NCBI RefSeq assembly: GCF_011516655.1
Contig: NZ_WOSV01000003.1
Location: 310,001-374,000, forward strand
DNA length: 64,000 bases
Direction of reading: 5' to 3'
Origin: Acetobacter thailandicus
GTDB taxonomy: Bacteria; Pseudomonadota; Alphaproteobacteria; Acetobacterales; Acetobacteraceae
Shown here: one piece after another, positions 10,306-19,702 of the stretch
Layout: the number at the start of each line of letters is the position of its first letter
Position numbering within the stretch: the first letter of the stretch is position 1
Translations under genes and position numbers: made by a program
The notes under the pieces: model-generated
What the model was told of the DNA's origin: nothing
What the model saw: only the letters and a program-made list of their open reading frames with translations
The model's database searches: none

Positions 10306-11334
10306 GTGCATGAAGCTTACCGCAAAACTCTGCGCAAACGCGGCATTACCCTGCTGATCCTGACGGGAGCTATTATACTCTCCTGCCTTACTGACTTTGC
10401 CATCGGTCCCTCCGGGCTTTCTCCATCCGCTTTGTTACACACCCTGCTGCACCCTGACACAGTACCAGCCACGCAACGGCTTATCGTCTGGCAGATCCGC
10501 CTGCCTTACACTCTGATGGCCCTGTGTGTGGGGGCGGCACTCGGACTGGCAGGGGCCGAAATGCAGACTATCCTGGCTAATCCGCTTGCCAGCCCTTTTA
10601 CGCTTGGCGTTTCAGCGGCGGCGGCCTTTGGCGCTTCCCTTATTCTGGTCACAGGTCTGCATACAGCTCTGGTTTCTCAAAGTACGCTCATTACAGCCAG
10701 CGCGTTCATCTGTGCCCTGCTTTCCGTACTGTTATTAGATAAAATCAGCCAGAGCAGAGTCGCCAGTACCAACGTCGTCGTGCTGACAGGTATCGCCCTG
10801 GTTTTTACCTTTCAGGCTCTCGTATCTCTTATGCAGTTTATCGCCAATGAAGATGCCTTACAGGATCTTGTATTCTGGACTCTGGGCAGTCTGACCCGCG
10901 CATCATGGGCAAAAGTCGGAGTAATTGCTGGTGTCGGAGGGGTCGTCAGCCTGTTTTCATTCAGGGCCGCGTGGCAACTCACCACATTACGTATGGGAGA
11001 AGAAAGAGCAGCAAGCCTTGGGATAGATGTCGCGCGCATTCGCCGGGCCTCACTCATACGTATCAGCCTGCTTTCAGCTCTGGCCGTCTCGTTTGTCGGG
11101 GTTATCGGTTTTGTCGGGCTGGTTGCACCACATATTGCGCGCCGGCTTCTCGGCGAAGATCACCGCTTTTACCTGCCAGGCAGCATGGCAACGGGAGCGC
11201 TTATCCTCTCTCTTTCCGCCCTGATTGCACGCGTACTGGTGCCCGGCCTTATTGTGCCGACAGGTATCGTAACATCTCTCGCAGGCATCCCATTTTTCCT
11301 GATTATCGTGCTTCGCCGTGAGGAGCTGAACTAA
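10306..11334 (+). CDS. FecCD-family ABC transporter permease (iron-chelate/cobalamin type)
   Basis: Inner-membrane subunit of a type II importer for siderophores, haem or vitamin B12. 342 residues, with about nine or ten hydrophobic segments. The first conserved FecCD blocks are clear: RLPYTLMALCVGAALGLAGA, QTILANPLASPFTLGVS and, near the end, FVGLVAPHIARRLLGEDHR, the loop that touches the ATPase. The start codon is GTG. It overlaps the next ATPase gene by one base (TAATG), so translation is coupled. No periplasmic binding protein or outer-membrane receptor gene adjoins it, so the ligand is not assigned. No cobalamin riboswitch or Fur box was seen upstream. Confidence 0.88.
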   Translation: MHEAYRKTLRKRGITLLILTGAIILSCLTDFAIGPSGLSPSALLHTLLHPDTVPATQRLIVWQIRLPYTLMALCVGAALGLAGAEMQTILANPLASPFTLGVSAAAAFGASLILVTGLHTALVSQSTLITASAFICALLSVLLLDKISQSRVASTNVVVLTGIALVFTFQALVSLMQFIANEDALQDLVFWTLGSLTRASWAKVGVIAGVGGVVSLFSFRAAWQLTTLRMGEERAASLGIDVARIRRASLIRISLLSALAVSFVGVIGFVGLVAPHIARRLLGEDHRFYLPGSMATGALILSLSALIARVLVPGLIVPTGIVTSLAGIPFFLIIVLRREELN

Positions 11335-12134
11335 TGCCACCAGTCGGCCCCCTGACGGTTAAAAACCTGAATGCAGGCTTCGGCCGACGTCGCATTTTGC
11401 ACGACCTCTCTCCCAAACCATTTGTATCAGGGCAGATTTGTGCTCTCACAGGGCCTAATGGCAGCGGAAAATCAACTTTTCTGCGTGCTCTCTCCGGCCT
11501 GATACCATCACAGGCGACACTCACCCTCGGAGATGAAAACCTCGCGCACCTGCCTCTGGCACAAAGGGCACAACGCTGTTTATATCTGCCTCAGACATTA
11601 CCAGCCGCTGTGCAGCTGCCTGTTATTGAAGCCCTGATGGCTGCGCAACGCGCCTGCGGCCCCAGGCGGCATGAAGAAATCACAATATCAGAGACCGAAC
11701 ATGCTCTGGCATGGCTGGACAGGCTCTCCGTCAGCCACCTGGCCCTGAAAAATATGAGCACACTCTCAGGCGGACAAAGGCAGCTGATCGGGCTTGCTCA
11801 GGCCCTCAGCCGAAGACCTGTGTCTCTCCTGCTTGATGAACCCCTCAGTGCCCTCGACCTGCACCATCAGTTTGCCGTTATGCGACTTTTACAGCAGGAA
11901 ACCAGAGAACGCCCGCTCATCACCCTGATTGTACTGCACGACCTGAATATCGCCCTGAACATGGCAGATCGTGTTCTCCTGCTGCATGAAGGTCGCATAA
12001 AAGCAGATGGCCTTCCAGCTGAGGTGCTGACCCCGGAGGTGTTGCGTGATGTCTACCGCGTTCATGCACATGTCGAACGTGGCCAGAGTGGACGACCATT
12101 TATTCAGATCAGCGGTATTGCAGAAAAAACCTGA
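11334..12134 (+). CDS. ABC transporter ATP-binding protein (FecE/BtuD-like)
   Basis: ATPase partner of the preceding permease, 266 residues. Walker A GPNGSGKST, Q-loop LPQT, signature LSGGQRQL, Walker B SLLLDEPLSALD and switch HDLNIALN are all intact. The lack of extra domains and the order permease-ATPase fit an iron-chelate or cobalamin importer. The stop lies two bases from the convergent selO stop, with no visible terminator between them. Confidence 0.9.
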   Translation: MPPVGPLTVKNLNAGFGRRRILHDLSPKPFVSGQICALTGPNGSGKSTFLRALSGLIPSQATLTLGDENLAHLPLAQRAQRCLYLPQTLPAAVQLPVIEALMAAQRACGPRRHEEITISETEHALAWLDRLSVSHLALKNMSTLSGGQRQLIGLAQALSRRPVSLLLDEPLSALDLHHQFAVMRLLQQETRERPLITLIVLHDLNIALNMADRVLLLHEGRIKADGLPAEVLTPEVLRDVYRVHAHVERGQSGRPFIQISGIAEKT

Positions 12135-12136
12135 AG

Positions 12137-13603
12137 CTACGTGCCGCAGAATGTGTTCTGCACCTGCTCATGCGCCTCTGCCGGGCGGGCATAACGCTCT
12201 TTGCCGGGCTGCTCTTCAAAAGGACGCGACGTCACAGCCAGCAGTTCTTCAAAGGCTGTCATGTCATTATGCGAAACGGCCTGTGTGATCATCTCTTCAA
12301 CAAGATGATTGCGCGGAATGTACAGCGGGTTAACACGCTGCATCGCCTGTGCACGCTGTGTCGTGCCAGGCAAAGGTTCTGCGGCCAGTCTGGCCTGCCA
12401 CTGTGCTGCCCAGGGGTGCAATGCCTCAGGCAGATATGCTGTCGGGGTGCTCAGTGCTGCTTCAGTACTCAGGCTTCTGAACGTTGCCGTATAATCCAGA
12501 CGCTGGGCCTGCATCACCTCAAACAGGCTGCGTACCAGACCTGCATCTCCCTCCTGAGCTGTCTGCAGCCCCAGTTTCTGACGTAAGCCTGCCAGATAAA
12601 TTTGCTGAAACTGCCCCTCAAACACGGCCAGCTCTGCACGGGCAAGCTCAAGAGCCGTGTTCCGATCTTCAGATATGACAGGCAGAAGGGCTTCAGCCAG
12701 GCGGGTCAGGTTCCACAACCCTATCTCTGGCTGTCTGCCATAAGCATAACGGCCTCTTTTATCGATAAAACTGAAAACCGTATCCGGGTCATAATGCTCC
12801 ATAAAAGCACAGGGGCCATAATCAATTGTCTCACCTGATATGGCCATATTATCCGTGTTCATCACACCATGCACAAAGCCATATAACATCCACTGAGCAA
12901 GCAGCTGACACTGACTGGCTATAACCTCACGCAACAACGCACAGGCAGCCCCGCCCTCGTGAGAAGCCTCAGGGTAATGATGCGTTAGAGCATAATCAGT
13001 CAGCAGGCGCAGTCCTTCAAAATCTTCCTGTGCGGCAAAAAACTGAAACGTCCCCACACGTATGAAACCCGAGGCCACACGTGTCAGCACGGCACCAGGC
13101 AGGGGTGTTTCACGATATACCGGCTGGCCGGTTGTCACCGCTGCCAGCGCGCGTGTTGTTGGCACACCCAGGGCCGCCATGGCCTCACTGACAATGTACT
13201 CACGCAGCACCGGGCCGAGCGCAGCACGGCCATCACCACTACGTGAAAACCTTGTGCGCCCCGCACCCTTGAGCTGAATTTCTTTCACATGCCCGTTCTG
13301 GTCTGTCACACTACCCAGCAACATAGCGCGGCCATCACCCAGCTTAGGTACAAACTGCCCGAACTGGTGCCCCGCATAGACCTGCGCGACAGGTATGACC
13401 CCTTCAGGCATTGCATTGCCTGAGAGCATAGCCACACCCTCTCTGCTGCGCAGCCAGTGACAGTCCAGCCCCAGCTCACCGGCAAGAGCGGTATTAAGCT
13501 GCACGATCTGCGGCGCGACAACCGGAGACAAAGGCGGATGCACGTAAAACCGTTCAGGAAGTGTTGTATAAGTCTGTGCTGGCAGAACTGGTATCATTCT
13601 CAT
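12137..13603 (-). CDS. selO: Protein adenylyltransferase SelO (YdiU/UPF0061)
   Basis: A pseudokinase-fold enzyme that transfers AMP from ATP to protein Ser/Thr/Tyr residues and is linked to redox stress. 488 residues, the normal length. Family blocks AQVYAGHQFGQFVPKLGDGRA, LKGAGRTRFSRSGDGRA and YGFVHGVMNTDNMAISGETIDYGP (shown in parts) are all present; DNMAISG carries catalytic Asp and Asn residues. The C-terminus ends NTFCGT, the position where eukaryotic SelO carries selenocysteine, here an ordinary Cys. The gene is monocistronic and convergent with the ABC ATPase. Confidence 0.93.
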   Translation of the reverse strand: MRMIPVLPAQTYTTLPERFYVHPPLSPVVAPQIVQLNTALAGELGLDCHWLRSREGVAMLSGNAMPEGVIPVAQVYAGHQFGQFVPKLGDGRAMLLGSVTDQNGHVKEIQLKGAGRTRFSRSGDGRAALGPVLREYIVSEAMAALGVPTTRALAAVTTGQPVYRETPLPGAVLTRVASGFIRVGTFQFFAAQEDFEGLRLLTDYALTHHYPEASHEGGAACALLREVIASQCQLLAQWMLYGFVHGVMNTDNMAISGETIDYGPCAFMEHYDPDTVFSFIDKRGRYAYGRQPEIGLWNLTRLAEALLPVISEDRNTALELARAELAVFEGQFQQIYLAGLRQKLGLQTAQEGDAGLVRSLFEVMQAQRLDYTATFRSLSTEAALSTPTAYLPEALHPWAAQWQARLAAEPLPGTTQRAQAMQRVNPLYIPRNHLVEEMITQAVSHNDMTAFEELLAVTSRPFEEQPGKERYARPAEAHEQVQNTFCGT

Positions 13604-13753
13604 GCTCTTAAATTCGGAGATAAAATTATATCTTCACTCACTAACCAACGCCTGTATTACATGGCTGGCAGAAAATAATCCTGATAAAAATTTTCACTTC
13701 CCGCTGACGGCAGGCAATATCGTGACCAGGCACTCTGGCTCTGTCAAAGCAAT

Positions 13754-13808
13754 ATATGATAGATCATATCAGAAAGAAATTATGACCTGCTGAAGCTGAA
13801 ATTTCAGC
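13754..13808. promoter_or_regulatory. Two palindromes upstream of ilvE
   Basis: ATATGAT-AG-ATCATAT (13754-13769) and the perfect 14-bp palindrome GCTGAAATTTCAGC (13795-13808) lie within 60 bp of the ilvE start. Such symmetrical sites could bind a dimeric regulator. No known consensus was recognised, so this is structural evidence only. Confidence 0.35.
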
Positions 13809-13812
13809 CATT

Positions 13813-14931
13813 ATGAACGCGGAGACGTCAGACCCGATGAGCCAGCCTATAAAAACCGCTTTCACTATCACACCAAAAGCTGACCGTATTTCAGCCGCTG
13901 AACGTGAAGAGCTCCTTAAAGCCCCAGGGTTTGGCCGTGTCTTTTCTGAACATATGGCCGTTGTGACCTACACTGAGGGTAAGGGATGGCACACACCTGA
14001 AATTCTGCCTCGCCAGCCTTTACAGCTCGACCCTGCTGCCTCTGTGCTGCACTACGCGCAGGAAATTTTTGAAGGCATGAAAGCCTATCGCAGCCCCACT
14101 GGTGAGCCATTACTGTTCAGACCAGATGCAAATGCCCGCCGTTTTCGCCGGTCAGCCGAACGTATGGCTATGGCTCAGGTGCCTGAAGAGCTGTTTCTTG
14201 ATGCAGTGAAACAGCTGGTGAAAATTGATGCTGACTGGATTCCCGCTCCTGAGGTCGGCACGCTGTATATTCGTCCGTTCATGATCGCAACAGAGGTTGC
14301 TCTGGGTGTTAAGCCTTCGGCAGAATATAAATTCATCGTCATTGCCTGCGCTGCCGGTGATTATTTCTCTAAAGACGCCGGCCCGGTTACCGTATGGGTT
14401 GAAGAAAATACCGTGCGGGCCTCACGCGGTGGCACCGGTGAAGCCAAATGTGGCGGCAACTATGCAGCCAGCCTGACAGCCCAGCAGGAAGCGAAAGAGA
14501 ATGGCTGCCATCAGGTTCTCTTCCTTGACGCCAGTGAGCGTAAATGGATTGAGGAAATGGGCGGCATGAACATCGTTGCTGCTCTTGATGATGGATCACT
14601 CCTTACGCCTCCTCTTAAAGGAACCATCCTGCACGGTATCACACGGGACTCCCTGCTCACTCTGGCACGCAGCCAGGGGCTGACAGTGCGTGAAGAGCCT
14701 TATGCCATCGACCAGCTTTATGCTGATATTGCCTCCGGCCGTCTGCGTGAGCTGTTTGCCTGTGGCACTGCCGCTGTTGTCACCCCAATTGGCACACTGA
14801 AAACCTCAAAAGGTGAGCATGTCATCAGTAAAGAAACAGGTGCAGTAACGGCCTCTCTGCGTCAGGCTCTGTGTGATATGCAGTTTGGCCGCACTCATGA
14901 CACCCAGGGCTGGGTTCATACCGTCGGCTAA
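13813..14931 (+). CDS. ilvE: Branched-chain amino acid aminotransferase
   Basis: PLP enzyme of fold type IV that carries out the last step of Leu, Ile and Val synthesis or the first step of their breakdown. 372 residues, of the longer eukaryote-like BCAT class. It shows HYAQEIFEGMKAYR, the Schiff-base Lys212 within GEAKCGGNYAASL, EMGGMNI and the C-terminal GTAAVVTPIG. The ATG at 13813 has no evident ribosome site. The in-frame ATG at 13837 has GCGGAG 13 bases upstream and may be the true start. A following secreted cupin gene is separate. Confidence 0.95.
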   Translation: MNAETSDPMSQPIKTAFTITPKADRISAAEREELLKAPGFGRVFSEHMAVVTYTEGKGWHTPEILPRQPLQLDPAASVLHYAQEIFEGMKAYRSPTGEPLLFRPDANARRFRRSAERMAMAQVPEELFLDAVKQLVKIDADWIPAPEVGTLYIRPFMIATEVALGVKPSAEYKFIVIACAAGDYFSKDAGPVTVWVEENTVRASRGGTGEAKCGGNYAASLTAQQEAKENGCHQVLFLDASERKWIEEMGGMNIVAALDDGSLLTPPLKGTILHGITRDSLLTLARSQGLTVREEPYAIDQLYADIASGRLRELFACGTAAVVTPIGTLKTSKGEHVISKETGAVTASLRQALCDMQFGRTHDTQGWVHTVG

Positions 14932-15067
14932 AGCAGAAGATCCCGCTTACGCATCTCAGTCCGGCCCCCGTCAGAGGCCGGATCATGCTCTCTTTACTGG
15001 CATGCGGCATATTATCAGTGCTTTGATGCATAGGAATAAAAAGCCACAGACAGTAAAGAGGAGCATT

Positions 15068-15517
15068 ATGTCAAAATTCGCCTTTGCAGTTTTTACCACG
15101 GCTTGCCTGGCGATCACGCCGGCTCTTGCTCAGAAACCGCATACCACATCCTCAGCGCATGCTGACGTGCTGGTCAAAAGCAGCACCTCCTGGAACGGTA
15201 AACCCTATACAACTTACCCTGCCGGGCAACCTCAGCTGACAATGCTCAGAATGTCCATTCCCGCCAATACTGCTCTGCCATGGCACACGCATCCTTTTCC
15301 TAATTCGGTATATGTTTTACAGGGGCAGCTGACGATTGAGGACAAAGCCAGCGGTAAAAAACAGGTTTTTCATGCTGGTGAAGGCTTTACGGAATCAGTT
15401 GATGATGTTCACCGCGGGGTCAGTGGTTCAACACCAACTGTTCTTATTATCACCTACTCAGGCACACCAGGTGCGGCAACATTCAAAGCAGAACCCGGGC
15501 AGAAACCTGAATATTAA
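15068..15517 (+). CDS. Secreted cupin-domain protein
   Basis: 149 residues with a cleavable signal peptide (MSKFAFAVFTTACLAITPALA, about 21 residues) followed by a single beta-barrel cupin domain. The first cupin motif is visible as LPWHTHPFPNSVYVLQGQL, with the metal-binding His-X-His and Glu/Gln positions; the second runs through GFTESVDDVHRGVS. A periplasmic metal-binding or small-molecule-binding role is likely, but the substrate is unknown. The start is fixed by AAGAGGAG just upstream of the ATG; the longer in-frame extension is not plausible. It is followed by a long inverted repeat. Confidence 0.82.
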   Translation: MSKFAFAVFTTACLAITPALAQKPHTTSSAHADVLVKSSTSWNGKPYTTYPAGQPQLTMLRMSIPANTALPWHTHPFPNSVYVLQGQLTIEDKASGKKQVFHAGEGFTESVDDVHRGVSGSTPTVLIITYSGTPGAATFKAEPGQKPEY

Positions 15518-15529
15518 AAACCCTATAAC

Positions 15530-15557
15530 GAGAAGATCATCACCTGATGATCTTCTC
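15530..15557. terminator. Perfect 13-bp inverted repeat between convergent genes
   Basis: Arms GAGAAGATCATCA and TGATGATCTTCTC separated by only CC. It lies between the ends of the cupin gene and the yellow-like gene. There is no T-run directly after it on the plus strand; on the minus strand TTTTT comes about eight bases later. A terminator or mRNA-stabilising hairpin is most likely. Confidence 0.5.
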
Positions 15558-15657
15558 CAAAAAACTAAGATAACAAAGGTGCGAAGACACCGCACAACGA
15601 TCAAATTTATGATGATGAACGCCTTAGGATAACCTGTCTTTTTCTATAATAATGTCG

Positions 15658-16818
15658 TTATGGTGCCTTATCAGCTGTTTGTAACGGTGCAATGCGCATC
15701 AGAAGATAAGGGCGCTCCTGCTTATCTTTTCCGGCATTAAAAACCGGCAGACGTGACCACTGCCCTACCGTCAGCAAAAGACTGTCACCATCAAGCGCTA
15801 TGCTGTCAGGGGCAATAAGGCGCGGGTCCTGGGCAACAATGCTCAGCTCACCATCGGGAGCACGACGCACCACAGCATGACGCTCAATATCTGTCAGATA
15901 TAAACTGCCATCAGGCGCTGTCGCCATACCATCCATTATGCCGACCTCACCTTCATCTGTGACGGCTGACTTCAGGACTTCCTCAGAAAGGTGAAAGTCT
16001 GCCAGCTCTGCTGTCGGGGCACTATAAAGCCGTCGCGATGATAAAGGAGACCAGTAAAGCCTTGAAGAATCAGCATTCAGAGCAAGGCCATCAACACCAC
16101 CCTGCCCCATAACCGGATGATTGGGGTCATAACGCCTCAGCTCATGATCAACCTGCATCACCAGCCCTGGTACAGGACGCACTGACACTGACCCTTCAAG
16201 AATACGGCGCATTTTACCACTGGCAAGGTCAACGGCGATCAGAGCAGGATGGGTCTTCTCTGATGTATCGGACACAAATGCCGTACCTGCCTTACCGTGT
16301 GTCAGATCAACACGCACATCATTCACATGACTGTCAGACGAAACAGCGGGCTTTGTAAAAGGGTATGATCTGACGATCTTACCTGCAACAGGATCTATAT
16401 GCAGCAACGCAGGCTGCGGTTTAACTTTATGGCCGGCTCTGACACCTTCATCCACCACCCAGAGCTGCCCCTTTGCATCAACCGTCATACCCAGCGGGGA
16501 TATCATGTCATGCTGTGCCAGCGCACCAGGGAAAGGCGTGAGTTTGCCCGGGCTCCACACTGCCAGGACGGGACCAGGGTGCCACTGCGCACTCTCAGGA
16601 AATGACAGTATAATACGCCCGTCTGGCAGGCGCGCTATGCCCGATGGCTGCGCTTTTTCAAAGCGATCAGCAACCGTAACATTCTCTGTCGGTGCAGAAG
16701 CATGATCGACGCTATCCGCTGCAGCGGCTGCACCGGTATATGCCAGTGCGACAATCAGCGCACTGCCACAGCAGGAGAGAAAAGCTTTCTTTCGCATTTT
16801 TAAAAAAGGCGTTTTCAT
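15658..16818 (-). CDS. Secreted yellow/major-royal-jelly-like beta-propeller protein
   Basis: 386 residues with a signal peptide (KKAFLSCCGSALIVALAYTG, cleavage after AAAAA). The mature part is a propeller of the SMP-30/gluconolactonase superfamily. SHVNDVRVD, VDGLALNADSSRLYWSPLSS and RRLYS match the MRJP/yellow family (PF03022) well, a fold known from insects and scattered bacteria. Bacterial members are often annotated as gluconolactonase or dopachrome-tautomerase-related; no enzymatic activity can be claimed. It could be periplasmic or exported. It is separated from serS by about 70 bp but has its own leader. Sure of the fold, less of the exact family. Confidence 0.75.
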   Translation of the reverse strand: MKTPFLKMRKKAFLSCCGSALIVALAYTGAAAAADSVDHASAPTENVTVADRFEKAQPSGIARLPDGRIILSFPESAQWHPGPVLAVWSPGKLTPFPGALAQHDMISPLGMTVDAKGQLWVVDEGVRAGHKVKPQPALLHIDPVAGKIVRSYPFTKPAVSSDSHVNDVRVDLTHGKAGTAFVSDTSEKTHPALIAVDLASGKMRRILEGSVSVRPVPGLVMQVDHELRRYDPNHPVMGQGGVDGLALNADSSRLYWSPLSSRRLYSAPTAELADFHLSEEVLKSAVTDEGEVGIMDGMATAPDGSLYLTDIERHAVVRRAPDGELSIVAQDPRLIAPDSIALDGDSLLLTVGQWSRLPVFNAGKDKQERPYLLMRIAPLQTADKAP

Positions 16819-16889
16819 TTATCTTATCTCCTGCACGGTCATGTCGTTTCTCTGCCCGCTATAGCCATAAACGGGCTGAGGCAAACGTA

Positions 16890-18161
16890 TCAGGCTGTAA
16901 TGCGCTCTATACCTCCCATATAGGGACGCAGAACCTCAGGCACCACAACCGAGCCATCTTCCTGCTGATAATTTTCCATCACTGCAATCAGAGTACGACC
17001 AACAGCAAGGCCGGATCCGTTCAGTGTATGCACAAAAACCGGCGAACCTCCGCCCTGCGGACGGAAACGGGCATTCATACGCCGGGCCTGGAAATCACGC
17101 GTGTTTGAACATGAAGAAATCTCGCGCCAGGCGTCCTGCCCTGGCAACCAGGCTTCCAGATCGAAGGTTTTTACCGCACCAAAACCTGTATCGCCCGCGC
17201 AAAGCAGCACGCGCCGATAAGGTATTTTCAGCTTTTCAAGCACTGTTTCGGCGCAGCGTGTCATCCGTTCATGTTCAGCGCTGCTCTCTTCAGGCGTGGT
17301 GACAGACACCATTTCAACTTTTTCAAACTGATGCTGGCGCAGCATACCACGCACATCACGCCCGGCAGAGCCTGCCTCACTACGAAAACACTGCGTCAGC
17401 GCTGTCATACGCAGCGGAAGGCTGCCCGCTGCCAGAATGTCACCACTGACTGACGCTGTCAGCGGCACCTCAGCTGTTGGCACCAGCCAGCGACCATCTT
17501 CTGTACGAAACGACTGATCAGCAAATTTAGGCAGCTTATCTGTGCCATACATCGCGGCATCATTAACCAGCACAGGCACCAGTGTTTCGGTATAATCATG
17601 CTCCTGCACGTGCAGATCGAGCATAAACTGCCCCAGTGCCCGTGACAGACGAGCCAGAGCCCCTTTCAGCACGACAAAACGGGCACCTGACAGCTTAGCT
17701 GCTGTGCCAAAATCCATCTGTCCCAGTGCTTCACCCAGTTCAAAGTGCTGACGCGGAGCGAAAGAAAATGCCGGTCGTGTACCCCACTCATGCTGCACGA
17801 CATTAGCGCTTTCATCCGGTCCTTCAGGTACATCAGCATCAAGGCGGTTTGGCAGAGAAGCCAGCACACCTGAGCTCTCACCATCAAGAAAAGCAATTTT
17901 CTCTTCAAAAGCTTCCATCTCAGCACGCAGACCAACGGCCTCAGCCTCCAGCGCCGAGGTATCTTCACCTCTGCCTTTCAGCGGGCCAATTTCACGCGCC
18001 AGCGCTTTACGGCGGGCCTGCTTTTCCTGCAGGGCAGTTTGTGCCTGTCGGCGTTCTTCGTCCCATACCAGCAGTTTATCAGCGACAGGCGCCAGGCCAC
18101 GGCGGGCAAGGTCAGCATCAAATGCGGCGGGGTCTGCGCGAAGGGCGCGAATATCATGCAT
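16890..18161 (-). CDS. serS: Seryl-tRNA synthetase
   Basis: Charges tRNA-Ser (and tRNA-Sec where present). 423 residues with the N-terminal antiparallel coiled coil (about residues 30-100, rich in Glu/Arg/Ala) and a class II catalytic core. Motif 2 is [21 protein letters not shown] in part, and motif 3 is [12 protein letters not shown] near the C-terminus. It is the last gene of the minus-strand argS-to-serS run, 35 bp after tatC. Confidence 0.97.
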   Translation of the reverse strand: MHDIRALRADPAAFDADLARRGLAPVADKLLVWDEERRQAQTALQEKQARRKALAREIGPLKGRGEDTSALEAEAVGLRAEMEAFEEKIAFLDGESSGVLASLPNRLDADVPEGPDESANVVQHEWGTRPAFSFAPRQHFELGEALGQMDFGTAAKLSGARFVVLKGALARLSRALGQFMLDLHVQEHDYTETLVPVLVNDAAMYGTDKLPKFADQSFRTEDGRWLVPTAEVPLTASVSGDILAAGSLPLRMTALTQCFRSEAGSAGRDVRGMLRQHQFEKVEMVSVTTPEESSAEHERMTRCAETVLEKLKIPYRRVLLCAGDTGFGAVKTFDLEAWLPGQDAWREISSCSNTRDFQARRMNARFRPQGGGSPVFVHTLNGSGLAVGRTLIAVMENYQQEDGSVVVPEVLRPYMGGIERITA

Positions 18162-18196
18162 AAGGGCACCAAAATTTCTGTTTATTAAAACAACGA

Positions 18197-19003
18197 TTAC
18201 TCTGCTTCAGCCTCTTCTGTCTTAACCCGTTTAGGCTCAACAAGCCGGGCAGACACAATAGAGACTTCGTAAAGCAGGATGAGCGGAACAGCCAGCCCCG
18301 TCTGTGTAATGATATCGGGTGGCATGAAAATAGCACCGGCGACAAACGCACCCACGATCGCATAACGACGATAACGACGCAGCATATCAGATGTCACAAT
18401 ACCAACGCGCGCCAGCAGAGTCAGCACAACAGGCAGCTCGAACGAAACACCAAATGCCATAATCAGCTTCATGACCAGAGAAAGATATTCTGACACTTTA
18501 GCCTGAAGCTCAATCTGCACATTCCCGTCTCCTGCCGGAGACTGAAACGACAGAAAAAACCGCCAGGCGACAGGAAAAATAAAGTAGTAAGCCAGCCCTG
18601 CCCCGAGCAGAAACAGGACAGGTGTCGCAACGAGAAAGGGAGCAAACGCTCTTTTCTCTGACCTGTAGAGACCAGGTGCGATAAAGATCCAGGCCTGCAT
18701 TGCTACAACAGGGAATGAGAGAAAAGCCGCGCCAAAAAAAGCAACCCGGATGTAGGTGAAAAAGGCTTCGTATAACGCCGTATAAATCAGATGGGGCTGC
18801 TCGCCTTTCTGGCGCATAATCTCCCCCAGAGGGCGCGCCAGAAACAGGTAAATATCACCTGCAAAATGATAGCATATACCAAAACATATGAGAAACGCCC
18901 CGATCGACCAGAGCAGGCGCTTACGTAACTCAATCAGATGATCAAGCAACGGCATAGGCTGATCGTTAATAGGGTTCTCACTCATAGGCTCGTGCTCAGT
19001 CAT
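18197..19003 (-). CDS. tatC: Sec-independent protein translocase TatC
   Basis: Inner-membrane core of the twin-arginine translocase that recognises Tat signal peptides. 268 residues with six hydrophobic helices. [15 protein letters not shown] at the N-terminus is the conserved cytoplasmic TatC signature, and [10 protein letters not shown] with [13 protein letters not shown] marks the central part. It overlaps tatB by four bases (ATGA), so the two are coupled. A Tat-type substrate (the serine hydrolase at 51.6 kb) occurs in this window. Confidence 0.96.
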   Translation of the reverse strand: MTEHEPMSENPINDQPMPLLDHLIELRKRLLWSIGAFLICFGICYHFAGDIYLFLARPLGEIMRQKGEQPHLIYTALYEAFFTYIRVAFFGAAFLSFPVVAMQAWIFIAPGLYRSEKRAFAPFLVATPVLFLLGAGLAYYFIFPVAWRFFLSFQSPAGDGNVQIELQAKVSEYLSLVMKLIMAFGVSFELPVVLTLLARVGIVTSDMLRRYRRYAIVGAFVAGAIFMPPDIITQTGLAVPLILLYEVSIVSARLVEPKRVKTEEAEAE

Positions 19004-19644
19004 AACGATATATCCGGCGTGTCGTGGTGCCCTTCAGGTAATGCCTGGTTAACAACGCCGGGAGCAACCCGACGATGCCCATGCACCACCCTGACCGGCG
19101 GCAAAATAGCAGGAGGATGATACTGCGCCTGGTCACACAAAATACGTCTGACAACAGCAGGCGGCAGCTCGGCAGGAGCATCTGTTACACCGGCTTCAAT
19201 CTCCGCATTCTGATATAACTGCTCATGACTGTCGGCCGCACCCGAGAAAACAGGCGCGCTGACATGTGGCACTTCAGCCTGAGATAAAGGCGGCAGAATA
19301 CCCGGGCCCGGCAGTCTGTCCAGTGCTCTGGGGCCGGCAGGTGGTGCATTAAGTGCCGGAGGGGGCGCAAGCGTACGCGCCATACTGCCATCAGAATCAA
19401 TGGCTTTCATAATACGGCCCCGTACATCCATACTACGCAGGTCACGTACATGATCGCGCACTTCTGACAGATCAGCCTCGCGCACCATTTCATCAACATG
19501 AGACTGAAATTCGCCTGCTACGCCACGAATTTTTTTCAGAACTTTTGCAAGACTTTTTGCTGCAACCGGCAGATCTTTGGGGCCAATAACGATTAAAGCC
19601 ACCAGCCCAATCAGAAGAATTTCAGACCATGCAAAGTCAAACAT
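19000..19644 (-). CDS. tatB: Sec-independent protein translocase TatB
   Basis: A single N-terminal membrane helix followed by an amphipathic helix: FDFAWSEILLIGLVALIVIG, then GPKDLPVAAKSLAKVLKKIR. 214 residues with a long Pro/Ala-rich acidic tail, as common in alphaproteobacterial TatB. It works with TatC as the receptor complex. A tatA gene usually precedes it in this cluster, but only 58 bp separate it from scpB, so tatA is not here. Confidence 0.92.
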   Translation of the reverse strand: MFDFAWSEILLIGLVALIVIGPKDLPVAAKSLAKVLKKIRGVAGEFQSHVDEMVREADLSEVRDHVRDLRSMDVRGRIMKAIDSDGSMARTLAPPPALNAPPAGPRALDRLPGPGILPPLSQAEVPHVSAPVFSGAADSHEQLYQNAEIEAGVTDAPAELPPAVVRRILCDQAQYHPPAILPPVRVVHGHRRVAPGVVNQALPEGHHDTPDISL

Positions 19645-19702
19645 CAGTCACATCCTGACGATAACACAGCCCTGTACCAGCTTTACACTTCATCACTCTT
19701 TT

